This document shows, in pieces, positions 45,255-56,717 of a stretch of 64,000 bases of DNA (position 1 is the stretch's first letter; each line of letters opens with the position of its first letter). The translations under genes were made by a program, and so were the position numbers. This DNA comes from Notospermus geniculatus (taxonomy: Eukaryota; Nemertea; Pilidiophora; Heteronemertea; Lineidae): contig NMRB01000249.1 of NCBI GenBank assembly GCA_002633025.1, forward strand, positions 55,336 through 119,335. Direction: 5' to 3'. Below the pieces are notes generated by a model. The model had not been told where the DNA came from and did not search any database. It saw nothing but the letters and a program-made list of their open reading frames with translations.

Positions 45255-45675
45255 GAATTTGCAGATCTGCACACTTTCGCCGAAATCACAACCACAACCT
45301 CGATCTGAAACCAGCTGACGTGACGCAATCCATGGGCGTTTTCGAATCCTCGTTCTTGACCGCACTCGTGCTGACCCAGTTCATGTAGTTGTTGCCTCAA
45401 CTCGAGAACGGCAGTCTCGAACGCCGAGAACGCAACCCGTGTCGGGTCAAGAACGTTCGAGACTGCCGTTCTCGAGTTGAGGCAGCAACTACATGAACTG
45501 GGTCAGCACGAGTGTGGTCAAGAACGAGGATTCGAAAACGCCCCATGATTCAGCAATGGTCGACTCTGACACAATGTCGTCGAAGTCACTGCCGTGGGGT
45601 TCTCTGCGTCACGTCATTCACTTTCAGACCGAGGTTGTGTTTGCGATTTAGGCGGAAGTGCACAAATCTTTATCG
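45255..45675. mobile_element. Large foldback with ~170-bp arms
   Basis: Left arm 45255-45424 and right arm 45445-45675 are inverted copies (CGAGAACGGCAGTCTCGAAC; GAATCCTCGTTCTTGACC; TGCGTCACGTCA; AACCTCGATCTGAAA). The right arm has an extra ~50 bases (about 45547-45598). The loop is only ~20 bases, so a very stable hairpin is expected. Confidence 0.8.
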
Positions 45676-46013
45676 TTTACCGTACATCAATTTGGGATTT
45701 GTCTATCCCCGCATTGTTTGCAGCATTCCATACAATCCCTGCACAGTTGAGAGAACTCCGCCCTACTTTGGTAACTGCATTTTTAAGCGAGCAGCGAACC
45801 AGATGACATAAGTGCGACATCGCAAGTGATGTGATTGCAATCCACCGCAGACTAGGCATATCATTCTTGTGTTTGCGGTGGTTGGCGCTACGCTTGGCGA
45901 CAACCATTTTTTGCCGCAAAATCAAACCAGTTTGATATTCGTCGATCATCGCTGGCGAGAAGATTCCACGGATCGCTGCCCCGCACACACCTGACTCTAC
46001 TCAGTGGCGATCT

Positions 46014-46122
46014 GGGCCCATGTTCCCGAAGCCGTCGTTATGTTAACGATGTCGTTAAAACTGGAAAAATGCATAGCGGAACGACATCGTTAACCTAACG
46101 ACGGCTTCGGGAACATGGGTCC
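46014..46122. mobile_element. 109-bp near-perfect palindrome with GGGCCCATG core end
   Basis: The arms TCTGGGCCCATGTTCCCGAA and TTCGGGAACATGGGTCCAGA continue inward through GCCGTCGTTA and AACGATGTCGTT. The outer GCGATCTGG/CCAGATCGC is also inverted, so the real end lies at or outside it. Confidence 0.7.
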
Positions 46123-46221
46123 AGATCGCTTGCGATTGCTGTCCTCACCTTCCCCTTATGTGCTGCCAACTTGATAGTTGTATTTTGCCAATTCTATTCT
46201 AGTTTTGAGGGGGCCACCATA

Positions 46222-46390
46222 CAGGTGTGACAGGAATCAGCGTCCTAGGAATCCAGATGCGCCAAACAATAGCCCGCTATTGTAAGGTTATATTCGAATG
46301 GACATAGTCTTTCTAGCCATGTATTCTAATTCCTCGCTGAACAATAAGACCGGACTTTGATTCCAGGGGGACTTACATTCCTTTCACACC
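46222..46390. mobile_element. CAGGTGTGA-type MITE copy
   Basis: Matches 4076-4241 almost throughout. Both ends are intact here (CAGGTGTGACAGG and TTTCACACCTGC), with TA on each side. Confidence 0.75.
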
Positions 46391-46836
46391 TGCTATCCTG
46401 AATTTGTAAACAACGCGTTGAAATAAAATTGAATCTGCGAAAAAGAACAATTACTGTTATGTTGGACTTTCGTGGAAAATGTCGAAAGCTGAAACATTGC
46501 ACAAAGAATGATGAAATTTAATGAGAAAAGTTTTGAAATTGGCTGAGAGTTAGTTGAATTGGAGCCGAAAAACCTTGCACATTAGCAATATGGAACGTCG
46601 ACAACTAGTTCTATTAAGGACGCATTAGCGTTCAAGAAAAGTGGGTAGTGTGGCTTAATTTATGTACAGAAGTGTTCGAGTAGTGGACATCGTAGTACAA
46701 AGCGAGAAGTTGTGGTACATTTAGGTCTGTCACCAGTGATTGTTCATAGTTCACGATTAGACATATACACCATGTGCTTGTATGTACTGTAGGTGTTGCC
46801 GTACAGTTTCGTCACAAGGTCTAGGTATATGTATTA

Positions 46837-46989
46837 GGGAGGTTAAGAAATCAAACGATAAACGTAAACTTACGACAACGTTATTTTTCATACTACACAT
46901 AAACCAGATTTTATGTTGCATTTTCGGTACAAAAAAAACGTTGTCGTTAACGTGTAGACTACGTTTATCGTTTGCTTTCCAAACATCCC
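46837..46989. mobile_element. GGGAGGTTAAGAAATC TA-flanked MITE
   Basis: Left GGGAGGTTAAGAAATCAAAC, right TTTGCTTTCCAAACATCCC, TA on both sides. The interior ACGACAACGTTATTTTT and its inverse make a foldback. Confidence 0.75.
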
Positions 46990-47877
46990 TAATGAATGTG
47001 TCGCAACGTTATCGTCCTCGTGTGAAGCACATAATCACTATATAGATCACTAGGTTATTTGAAGCATTTTTTCATGTCTTGTTACTGATACTATAAATGT
47101 CTGACAATAAACATAATTTTGACAATAAAAATACTATTTATTAAGGTGTTTGTCCAATATCTTCTTGTTAGAGGAGTCAGGACAGACAAGTTGATGACTT
47201 TGTCCTATCCAACCCACGATATCTATATTGAAATTTGATTTAATCTCCGACTCCGACATATGAAAAGTGGTGGCGGCTTTGGTTGTGGTGTCTCAAGTGC
47301 AAATGGTAATTTCACTATATCTCATGCTGTGTTTGATTTGGTTTCAAAAAATACTTTTTTCTTGAAAATTTTTTATGTGTTTTGTTTGTTTTCAGTTTCT
47401 TTTGTGTCACCTTGGTCCTGTTTGCATCATACAGGTACACACCTCTGCAACTTTCCGATCAATTTCCCCAATACCAAAAAATGACAATTGTATTTTAGCC
47501 TTTTCTCATAACTATTCACCCTTCTTTTCAAATCCTTTGCTGTGAACATCGCCACTTTTTCCGGTGGAAGATAAAAGCCGCATTTGGACCGACTCCAACT
47601 AGGATAACTCCATTTTTCCATTCTCACTAAAAGGTCAAGTCCCCCAGGAATTTGGGGACTAGGTCGGTAAATGTTTAAATCGTGAGGGTAATAAATTATT
47701 CAATCTTGATAATCTGGTAAAGCAAAGGCTAATAAATGTGTTAACGTAAAAATAGGTCAAGTATCACACGTTGTGCTTGTTTGGTCTTCCGAAATGCAAT
47801 GAGCGACAACCTTTATCCTACCTTCGTTACAAAAAAATAGTATTTAGTGCCAAGTCGGTCGTTTAATTTTCTCAGTA

Positions 47878-48029
47878 GTGAGGTTTAAAAAACAAACGAA
47901 TACATGTAGTAAACGATGCGATAATGACGTCACGTGTCAGTCAAATTCCATTCACATGGCATACTTATGAATGGAGTGTGACGTCATTCACACATCGTTT
48001 ACCTTTCATTTTCTTGACTGCACTCTGTC
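47878..48029. mobile_element. GTGAGGTTTAAAA TA-flanked MITE with paired TGACGTCA
   Basis: Inner arms GATAATGACGTCACGTG and GTGTGACGTCATTCACACATC are inverted, with AACGATG/CATCGTTTAC outside them. The outermost right end is diverged. Confidence 0.55.
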
Positions 48030-48034
48030 TAACA

Positions 48035-49210
48035 ACGACTACTCATGTTTTGAAGTCACAGTAATTAGGTCAAAATATATTAGGCATAAAATTGTAGAAA
48101 AATGAATCGATATTTCCCAAAATCAATGATTTGAATAGCGGTTTAGAACAACGAGTATTAATTTTTTAACCGATTTTTTCCTTTTGTTTTCTACGAAGAA
48201 ATTTACCGGCACTTTATGGAGGACGTGTAAGGGTTACACATTCTGATAACGTTCATGCATCAGATAACATAATATTCATTTTAATTACGGAAAATATCAA
48301 CTAAAAGCAGCTGGCCATCCAAGCCTGTACCATGGACCTCACCTCACCCTTATTTTTATTCGTTTCGTGGCTTTTGTTCGTTGTACGAAAAAAAACGTAG
48401 TCTTTCTGTAGTCCAGCAGCTACATGTATGTTTTATAAAACGTGGTAGATTGCATGTTCTCCTGGGCGACGGCTGTTAACAAATTTATCTGATATGAAGA
48501 CCGTAAAGAAAAATACAAAAAAAATACTTCTGATATGCGTAGGATTAAACCCATCATCTCTCATCGTCTCTAGCCGATGGATGGATGTTTTTTCTACAAA
48601 CATTTGACATGAAACATCGTAAATTGCGTGGGAGCATCGGACCCCGGCAATCGAGTAATCCGTTTAATACCTGTCTATTTTGTATTTGCCTTGCTCCGAA
48701 GTGCCCACTGGCACAGTCGGATCTATCGTTCTTTCTGTGTTCACGTTCTCATGAGACCTCACGTAATTTCCAATGCCGGTCATTACCTTCGCCATGCCAG
48801 AACTAATGGCCGCTTATGCGAGTGAAAATCGCCAGGGTGGCCGCTTAGGCGACGAAAAACCATTTGACTGATTGCACTCCGGTAAAAAGCGGTTCATTAC
48901 AGCCCTCGGCTGGTAGATTGTGACAGGCTGTTCGCCTGTGATATCTTATTTATACAAACGAATCCAATTGCACAAACGACGGGGTTCAAAACCACTTCTG
49001 AGCATAAAACAAAATGTCAAGTGCCACTGTTCTAGAAGTGTTTCACCGTTACTTAATTTTTCGTTCCCATTTTTTTTCAAAAATGCAGTTACATTGTAAT
49101 TCCACTTCTGCGTTGGATCTGGACTTCTGTGTCGTGGGACCACCACGACTACAGCCAATTCCGATGAATTCGTAAGCAACACGGAGCATCGCTATTTTAA
49201 ATCCACTGGC
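48035..49210. other. Stretch with no recognised gene or element
   Basis: Short unrecognised frames. A small GCCGCTTA(T/G)GCGA repeat lies at 48810-48855. Confidence 0.4.
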
Positions 49211-49215
49211 CATCT

Positions 49216-49774
49216 ACAGGGTGTTTCAAAAAAAGTTGTCATCTCTAAAATATCTCCTAGAACCCAAACCCATGAATATTTTTGCCTCAGATTTGGTATG
49301 TAGATAGGTCAGGATGCATGGAGGTCCTGGAGAAATTTTGGCTCTGACCGCTTCATGCGTGGATGAATAAGAGGCCTCGGACTGAGCAGGTGCAAAATGC
49401 AAAAAAGGAAAGATTTATCAGAAAGCAATGAAACATTTATTTCATTTGTTGCGTAGGCTACAGAATTTGCCAGGATTACTGGAGTCTACCTTCCACATGG
49501 CCATTCAGAAGAGTTTGCAGAGTTCCCTTCAGCCCAATCATTGAAATGTCCTCAGTGCACTTACATCATCATGGTTCTTTTATTGTTTGGAGGACACCTG
49601 CATTTCGGACCCTTTTACTTTTGGGGTCACTGTTCCACCATAACGAGACACCATCATACAGACATTATATAAACATCATGAGTATGTCTATACCTAACAG
49701 CTTACAAAATCTGAGCCAAAAATATTCATGGGTTTGGGTTCTAGGAGATATTTTAGAGATGACAACTTTTTTTN
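49216..49774. mobile_element. Inverted-repeat element, CAGGGTGTTTCAAAAAAAGT end, right end lost at an N
   Basis: The left arm AGTTGTCATCTCTAAAATAT then CTCCTAGAACCCAAACCC is mirrored at 49725-49773. The right arm stops at the single N (49774) and is followed by unrelated sequence. The GGTGTTTCAAAAA-type end is common among mariner-like elements; no transposase is visible. Confidence 0.7.
49774..49774. other. Single N
   Basis: One unknown base exactly where an inverted-repeat end is truncated; probably a join in the assembly. Confidence 1.
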
Positions 49775-50323
49775 GCTATGGCTTTGGCCTTGATGGAAAC
49801 ATATAACACAGATTCACGACTTTTCGTACAGCAAGGTAGCCATGGGTCATGACAGCAGTTCTATACCAGATACACGCCATCGGATCGTGAACTCCTGGTC
49901 AAATGCGGTTGAAAATCTTGTTTCATGACGCACTTATAAGAATTTCCACGGTCATGGTCGGTAAATTCGATGGCCAGCGATCAAGTTGGGGTCGGAGACA
50001 TTTCCAAAACTGTTCGCCATGACAACGAAAGGGTTAATAGTAACCTCAGTGATATGATATTTGCATCCGTAAGATTATTCTTAAGATCTTTGAAACTCGA
50101 AACCAGCTCCCTTCACATCACAGGAAAGCAGCATATCTAGTTCCCACGTTTATATTGGCAAATTGTGTTGTCCTTCCTTTGGTAAAGAGAATGCTGATCG
50201 ATTCAAGGTTATATGGTTGCCTTGGCTGAGTGTCAACATTTAACAATCAGCGTGTTTGAAGTATGATATCACCTGTTGTAGTATGATATCCCCTGTCCTG
50301 CTGGGAGGGTGGCTGTGTTACAG

Positions 50324-50950
50324 GACAGCCTTGGTAGCCTAGTGGTTATCATGTCCGCTTAGCCAGCGCTGATCCTGGGTGTGAATTTCGAGGCACACCG
50401 AATATAAATTTTCCTTGGCTCTTCAGTCTGTTCTCATAGACACTCCACCCCAACACGCTGGAGCCACGGTGGTGTAGTGGTTCGGGCCTTTGACTAGCGG
50501 TCAGAGGGTCCCGGGTTCGAATCCCACTGGGCGTGAGACTTTGGGCAAGTCTCTTTCATGTCTTTGCCTCACTGGTCAGAAGTGCTCGGATTGTAGCGCT
50601 GAATGAGCAGCTCATCTCAGTTCTACTGAAAGGTTTTAGGATAGACTGGGGTTAAAGTGTAAAGTTGGATGACACCTCTACCGTTGTTGATATCAGACTA
50701 TAAGCCCAAACGTTTAACTTTTCAATATCGTAACAACTAGATGAACAACTCACACATCTATGTCGTCAAAACCATCGGGTAAACCATACTGGCTCTTTAC
50801 GTCCGTTGCATGGGATCGTAAGCTGTGGTGCCTCGTAACTTTTGTGCCTCTGCAAGGGCATGTAGAAGATCCATCCAAGTGAGGAACAGGAGTAGCTTGA
50901 GATGGCCAATAATGCTATGGCTATGCTTCGGCCCTATTAGAAAAATCGAA
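50324..50950 (+). mobile_element. tRNA-derived SINE carrying a second SINE
   Basis: The head begins at CCTTGGTAGCCTAGTGGTTA; its B-box region is degraded. The body resumes after the insertion at GTCCGTTGCATGGGATCGTA and runs to ATGCTTCGGCCC. The segment GGCTCTT occurs on both sides of the insertion. Confidence 0.7.
50456..50705 (+). mobile_element. Second tRNA-derived SINE type, nested
   Basis: A-box-like GGTGGTGTAGTGGTTCG and a perfect B-box GGGTTCGAATCC, followed by GACTTTGGGCAAGTCTCTTT and a 3' part ending near TGATATCAGACTATAAGCCC. The 3' end recurs, reversed, around 31105-31130 and 11250-11290. Confidence 0.65.
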
Positions 50951-51493
50951 GTGGAATCTCGCCATGGCGGCTTCTGTGAGTGCTCGCAGTTTATCGCATA
51001 CAACCTCAGTTAACAGTGATCGAAACGTTTTATGGCGATGCAAAAAGTGACCGAATGGAGGGAAGCAAATCCTCAGCACGTTCCACTAAAGAAATCGATA
51101 TGTGGATCATTTGGAGCAAAGTTTATTGTCGGAGATTGGCAATAAATTGAGATCTATGGAGCATTTATTTGAAAAAATCTACGACTTGGAGGAACCACGT
51201 TCGGTTTGAGGCGAAATGCAAGATTTTACTGTGAGATGATTTATTTGGAGTTGGCTGAAGTAGTGAGAGTGCCAAAGAGATTTTAGGTGCAAATTTGGTT
51301 TAGTGTACATTGGGACATCGATATGCGTGGATGTTATTGAAAATTTGGTCATAAAATAAAGAGCTTCAGTCAAAAAAGGAAATTTACGACGAAGTCCAAT
51401 ATTTTTACTGTTTTGCATTGTACGGCGTGAAGTTAACAGAGGTTTTGCGAAGCAAGAATGGCCGTGGGATTTTCGTATGAAAGGCACATATTA

Positions 51494-51642
51494 GAGAGGT
51501 TTAGAAATCAAACGATAAACGTTAACGTTAACGACAACGTTATTTTTGTACCGAAAATACAGTATAAAAATTTGCTGATGTGTAGTATGAAAAATAACGT
51601 TGTCGTAAAGTTTACGTTTATCGTTTGACTTCTAAACCTCCC
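51494..51642. mobile_element. GAGAGGTTTAGAAATC TA-flanked MITE
   Basis: Ends GAGAGGTTTAGAAATCAAAC and GTTTGACTTCTAAACCTCCC with TA at 51492-51493 and 51643-51644. The interior matches 46837-46989 and 57866-58106. Confidence 0.8.
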
Positions 51643-51649
51643 TATTAGA

Positions 51650-51895
51650 ATCATACGATCATGAGAGCTACCCTAGCCGTCGATTCGTGTTTTTGCGGGA
51701 ACACGAGGTCAGAAAATCACGTGAAAGTGGATGCTTCCATGTGAAACAATTACAATGATGATCGACTGTGACCATAACACTTTTTTTATTATCTAACTGA
51801 GTGCTAACTACATTTCTCAAATCGTATTTGAACAAAACGCGAATCGACGGCTAGGGTATGGCTCTCGTGAACACAGGACTTTAACGTGTTCTGCT
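51650..51895. mobile_element. CTAGCCGTCGATT-ended MITE, full copy
   Basis: Left GAGAGCTACCCTAGCCGTCG and right CGACGGCTAGGGTATGGCTC are inverted; it matches 29385-29625. Confidence 0.7.
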
Positions 51896-52504
51896 TAAAG
51901 GGCAATTACTTTAGCGCATAATCCCTTTAACGGAACATTTCATCGTAAAAACGAATTTGCTTTCAAGTGTCTGTTGTCAATTTCAGGTGTATGAAATAAA
52001 ATATTTCATCATGGCGAAGGTCGTTTACAAAATTCCTTAGGCTTAGGAAAAAAATCGATTCCCTAACATAAAGGTTTCTATATTAAAATTGTATATTCTT
52101 TAATACTCAGTCAAGAATGTCAAGCTTCAAATGAAAAGTGGCATTTGAATATGGCGTCTGTTTCGGAAACGAAGATTGCTCAAAGCTTTGATGAAACTGG
52201 GCCCCAGCTGTTCACGTCACTTTCTTGGTCGACAATGGGTGCTTTCTTTTCGTGACTAAGAGGTACTAAAGGAATCTTGTTCCAGATTAATAACGCGGGA
52301 ACCGATATCAAAGCTGGCGTCGTTTGAAAAATACACGCTTTTGTGTTCATATTCCTAAAAAACGGTACGCTCAAGATGACCGGAAGATGACTTTGAAAGT
52401 TAACAGAAATGAAACATTACCAGGCATTGAGACTAACGAGTTTAAGAGTTAAAATAACGTTAACGTTAGCGAGATGATCTCGTAAAAGAGATCATCGCGC
52501 TAAT

Positions 52505-53008
52505 GCGGGGGATCCACCGACTTTATGACGAGTTTACGATCAGTTTGCGATTAGTTCGTAAACAAATCGCAAACTCGTCGTAAACTAGTCGCAAACTGAT
52601 CGTAAAGAAATGACGTGACGTTGAAACTGATGCACCGAACCAAGTCAAATATGTTTGATCTTGTCGCAAACTAGTCGTCAACGGAATTCAGTCGTGAACG
52701 AGTCGCAAACTCGTCGTGAACGAATTGTGAACCCTGATCCACAGGTGTGAAGGGATAGAATGTCCTAGGAAAAACTGTCCGGGGAACAAAAGATCCCATT
52801 ACATGTATTACATTCTAATCTCTGACAATTGGTTTCTATACGCATGCCGCTTATTCCGTCATTCAACAATAGAAGTGGACACTTTTTACAGGGGGACACT
52901 TTTTACTGCTACACCTGCTATGATTTTCGTCGTAAACTAGTCGCAAACGAGTCGTGAACTAATCGCAAACTGATCGTAAACTCGTCGTAAAGTCGGTGGA
53001 TCACCCGC
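52505..53008. mobile_element. Second copy of the 11-base-unit MITE, interrupted
   Basis: Ends GCGGGGGATCCACCGACTTT and AAAGTCGGTGGATCACCCGC. The array of TCGTAAACTAGTCGCAAACT-type units is split by 52741-52922. The flanking duplication is not intact, unlike 26023-26347. Confidence 0.75.
52741..52922. mobile_element. CAGGTGTGA-type element nested in the 11-base-unit MITE
   Basis: Left CAGGTGTGAAGGGATAGAAT, right GGGGGACACTTTTTACTGCT then ACACCTGC. The shared internal GTCCTAGGA and TCATTCAACAATA words tie it loosely to 46222-46390. Confidence 0.6.
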
Positions 53009-53039
53009 ATAGCTTAACGTTATTTTTTACATAGCAAAT

Positions 53040-53160
53040 GTCCATCAAAAATATCATTTTTCATTATCTAAACTGTTGCTAACAAAATTTCTCAACTTGT
53101 GTTTGAACAAAAACACGAATCGACAACTAGGGTAGCTCTTGTGAACGTATGAGTTTAAAA
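53040..53160. mobile_element. Right half of a CTAGCCGTCGATT-ended MITE
   Basis: AACACGAATCGACAACTAGG followed by GTAGCTCTTGTGAACGTATG matches the right arm of 29385-29625. The left half is missing. Confidence 0.55.
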
Positions 53161-53171
53161 ATATTTTTATT

Positions 53172-53468
53172 TCATCTATTGTTAAAAAAAGGAACTGCCA
53201 AAGTACATGTAGATAAATTGGCGGCGAACAGACGGTTATCTTTCCAGGGTAATTCCCCTCCGGGCACCCAGTGACCGGTCAAATCTATATCTCCAATGAC
53301 TCTTCGAGTAAATGAGTCTGCAACTCGACCCCTATGTAATAACGGACTGGTAAGTTGATGGCTACCCGATATCCCCAAGACATCTCTGGTAATAGCCGCG
53401 GGAAGTGACCAACAACGGAGACAAATAAAGAGTCGAGAAACATAGTCACACGATTGTATTCCGTTCAA
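53172..53468 (-). CDS. Unrecognised minus-strand open frame
   Basis: A 98-codon frame with mixed, protein-like composition (for example VADSFTRRVIGDIDLTGHWV then PGGELPWKDNRLFA) ends in TGA at about 53172. No family is recognised, no splice signals are assigned, and it lies between MITEs, so it may be an exon fragment, transposon-derived or chance. Confidence 0.2.
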   Translation of the reverse strand: MNGIQSCDYVSRLFICLRCWSLPAAITRDVLGISGSHQLTSPLLHRGRVADSFTRRVIGDIDLTGHWVPGGELPWKDNRLFAANLSTCTLAVPFFNNR

Positions 53469-53571
53469 TGGCCGTGTCGTGTTTCATCCGTGTGTTCAAA
53501 TACTACAGAATTGGTGACAGCGAAAAAAACCGAAATTTCTTTCGATAGCTTTTTTTGCATCGCAAGAGTAA

Positions 53572-53708
53572 TGGCCTGTACACACGATCCAATTTTTCAT
53601 CCAATTTTCTGAATATGCTCAATAAAGGCCTACATGCGGGTTTATACATTGAAGCCCCAATAGGCCCGGAATCTGAATTTACAAAAATTGGATCGTGTGT
53701 ATAGGCCA
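53572..53708. mobile_element. PIF/Harbinger-like MITE with TAA duplication
   Basis: Ends TGGCCTGTACACACGATCCA and TGGATCGTGTGTATAGGCCA are flanked by TAA at 53569-53571 and 53709-53711. The length of 137 bp is in the usual MITE range. Confidence 0.8.
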
Positions 53709-53769
53709 TAACTTGTTGAGGGTTCACCCATGTAAACTTTCCCCACTGTGATCGAGGGAGTTGAGTTTT

Positions 53770-54175
53770 TAGCTCGCCTCTCAGAGTGGTGTGGGCTGCT
53801 GTTGGCGCATCCGACGTGTCGTGAACATGGGTGGCACGTTTTCTAACTGCTTGGCTTAGAAGCTTGAATCTTGGCGTACTAGTGCCCTATAGTAAAAACT
53901 ATTTCTGGACCGAAACTCAGTGTCGCTGATGGTACATTCTGGCCTTTAGGTGGCGCTTTACAAATACCTTTTGAACATATCTCCCGAACGCTGCTAGCTA
54001 GAACCACGAAGGTTTATGGTCGGTTCCTCTGCTCTGATGAGACTCATCAAAAAAATTCCGGTTTTTGATTTGACCTACTTTTCAAGGTCACAGAGGTCAG
54101 AGTTCAAATTTTCACCGTTGGGTGGCACATTTCGTGACTATTAGACCAAGAGTATTTTCGTTTGGTGCGGAGGTG
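53770..54175 (+). mobile_element. Diverged AGCTCACC-type repeat with DR3/DR1 sites
   Basis: Starts TAGCTCGCCTCTCAGAG and shares with 15670-16070 the block TTTTTGATTTGACCTACTTT then TCAAGGTCACAGAGGTCA, GGTGGCACATTTCGTG and the following CTATT(A/T)GACC. Its first half differs. Confidence 0.6.
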
Positions 54176-54269
54176 TGTCTTGGCACTCTCTTTTAGTGTG
54201 CCAAATTTCGACACCCATTCGAACTTCAAAATGGCCGCCAGGCAGCCATCTTGAAAAATGGACGGCAGT

Positions 54270-56640
54270 TTGAGTATTCTTTCCGTCTTCGCAACTCGGC
54301 AACATGGCTTTGCTGATCAGGATAATGATTGACACAATACGATTGTGGTATGCTCTGCTAAATTGAGCGGACTTAATTAAATTTCTGATTAATGTCAATT
54401 TCGTCGACATTATGCGATTAAGTTGCTAAGCAAAGCTCAATGTCTTGACAAGCCTGCAACGGTGGTCATGGTAACGCAACGATGTTATTGTTTCTAATAT
54501 TCACATTTATCTTTCATATAACTTATACATTAAGGTACACGTTTCTATTGTCTTGTTTCGGTCTTGTTAAATTGAAACAGAGCACTAAGACGACAGCGAG
54601 GTATAGTTCAGGTAACGTTGGAAAATATTTTTAAAGAATGCTAGTGCTGGGTTTATTTTCTAATTAATTTCCCCCGAGGTTGCCGAAGGTTAGCTGCATA
54701 TTTTTTTTACTTTCATACCGTAACCTACATTTCGGAGACGGCTTTGCCGTTCATCAGTGCAATACAATTAAAAAACTAGCGAAACGTCCAATTAACAATT
54801 GCAATGCCGCGGTTTTGCAAATGAATTTTTTTAAAAGTTGATGAAAGTTTTCGCTCTCACCAGATATAATATCATCCAATTAGGAGTTTTGGTCGTCTCA
54901 ATTTTCATTTTTGCGTTTAGTCAAAATGGTGATTCATCACAAGATGGCGAATTTATTAACAAAGAGAAACGAAGAAGGTTTTTATGATTTGCTAGTTGTA
55001 GATGCATCTACAAGGTGTGTCCTGAAAAATGCTATCATCCACAAGTGAACACCAAAATCTTTTTTTCGGTATACCTTCTTTGAATAAGTGCCCTGGCGGC
55101 CATCTTGGATCAGTGACTTCAAAATTCAGGGAAACCACGGATGCACATGAATTCTTGTGCAAAGCTGGCGAAAAGACTGTATTGAAAAATCCATAACACC
55201 CCTTTCTTCTTGCTGCCGGCCTGGATTGTAATGCCGCGGGATCAGGGTCTTATGGTTTCTCTAGAAACCGGTGTAAATGGTGCTGATTATGACGCAGGCA
55301 TTCCTCTCCCTTCAAGATAAACTAAAGCCACACTGTTCAGAAAGTGCTTACGTTCCCCGACGTTAGTGATGTGTAAAATGTACTATGTTTTTTCTGAATA
55401 CATTAGAGCTCTGCCTGCAGTTTTTTTCAATTTGGCTGAAAACTGGATCTTGATTACCTGAACTACGTATCAGGCAAGCATTTTGGGGACCTTCACAAGG
55501 CTATGAGACCTGTACCTGCATTGTCTTAACACTTTGAAAATCCAGCAAAATTCAATAAAGAGGGGCTTTAAGTACAGGTTCGCATCATGTAGGCCTTTCG
55601 ACATTTTGAAAGCAATCATAACTATTGTATTGTTGCCAAAATTCATCTGTCTACAGTATAACGAATTATTTTGTGATTCATTATTTGTTGGATTCGATAC
55701 ACTATTCTCACTCATGGTAGTCCACTATTTGCCTCTCACTTTCTATGTGATCAGTCACGTCATGACGCATTATAAAAAAACGCTTCACAACCCTTCCCCT
55801 TGACAGCCAAGTGCTAGCAACATTTGATAATTTAGAATAATAAGGACAGACTTCGCCGATAGCATTGGGATGTATTTCCTTTATCGGGCCGCAGAAATCA
55901 CATTACAACCTGAGCGAATGCGGGGCATTAGGGTAGGACGGGCGTGGTACATCAAATCAGGGGCAATCTTATTGCAACTCAACTAAGGTGAAACTAAACG
56001 AATGACTTGTTTATTCAATAACACTAAGAGCCGAAGATGCCTCTTTTTTTCTACAGGGACAACATATTAGATCTGTAAGAGTGATGTGTTGGCGTATGTT
56101 CCAGACGTCCCGATGGTGTTGGAACGTTAATTTAATTATTCATATGGATGGAAAAGAACTAAATTGATTAATATCGTTCATTTAGAGAGCATTTTATAGT
56201 TCTGTATACGGTGGACCGTTTTTCCGGTTTAACGTCTGCCAGTGTTCCTCGCGTTCAGTGTTCCTCGACCAAAAATTTCGTTGAACAATGCTACTTTAGC
56301 CAACAGAGGGGCTGGCCTCCTTTGTGCCTGTCCGACCATTTCAGGAATGATCTGCGTACACAACAAGTGACCGCATCTCAATTGAATAATCTCTGTGTCC
56401 CTAAGCAACAATCTTCTTGACCGAGGTTAAGCGTGTTTCTGAAGCCTCCTTGGCCTGTACGGCTGTGTCCTTCAAATAGCTCCTCGGGGCTGTGCTAATG
56501 CTCTCAATGGTGTTATTGAATTAGCCTGAAGGTCGAGAGGATGCGATGTATCCAATAAATAGTTGTAAACAGCATTGAATGACTATAGGCAATGGTAAAA
56601 GAACAAAGCTAATGCCGTTTGCAGATCTGAGGCGAATTCA
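54270..56640. other. Stretch with no assigned gene
   Basis: It holds short frames only. A good plus-strand acceptor (CTCTTTTTTTCTACAG, ending 56057) is followed by 36 open codons and a stop, which could be a terminal exon but has no other support. Confidence 0.35.
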
Positions 56641-56650
56641 CCGGATTATA

Positions 56651-56717
56651 GCATTTTCGGTACAAAAAATAACGTTGTTGTAAAGTTAACGTTTATCGTT
56701 TGATTTCTTAAACTCCC
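56651..56717. mobile_element. Right half of a GGGAGTTTAAGAAATC MITE
   Basis: GCATTTTCGGTACAAAAAAT then AACGTTTATCGTTTGATTTC and TTAAACTCCC before TA; no left arm. Confidence 0.65.
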
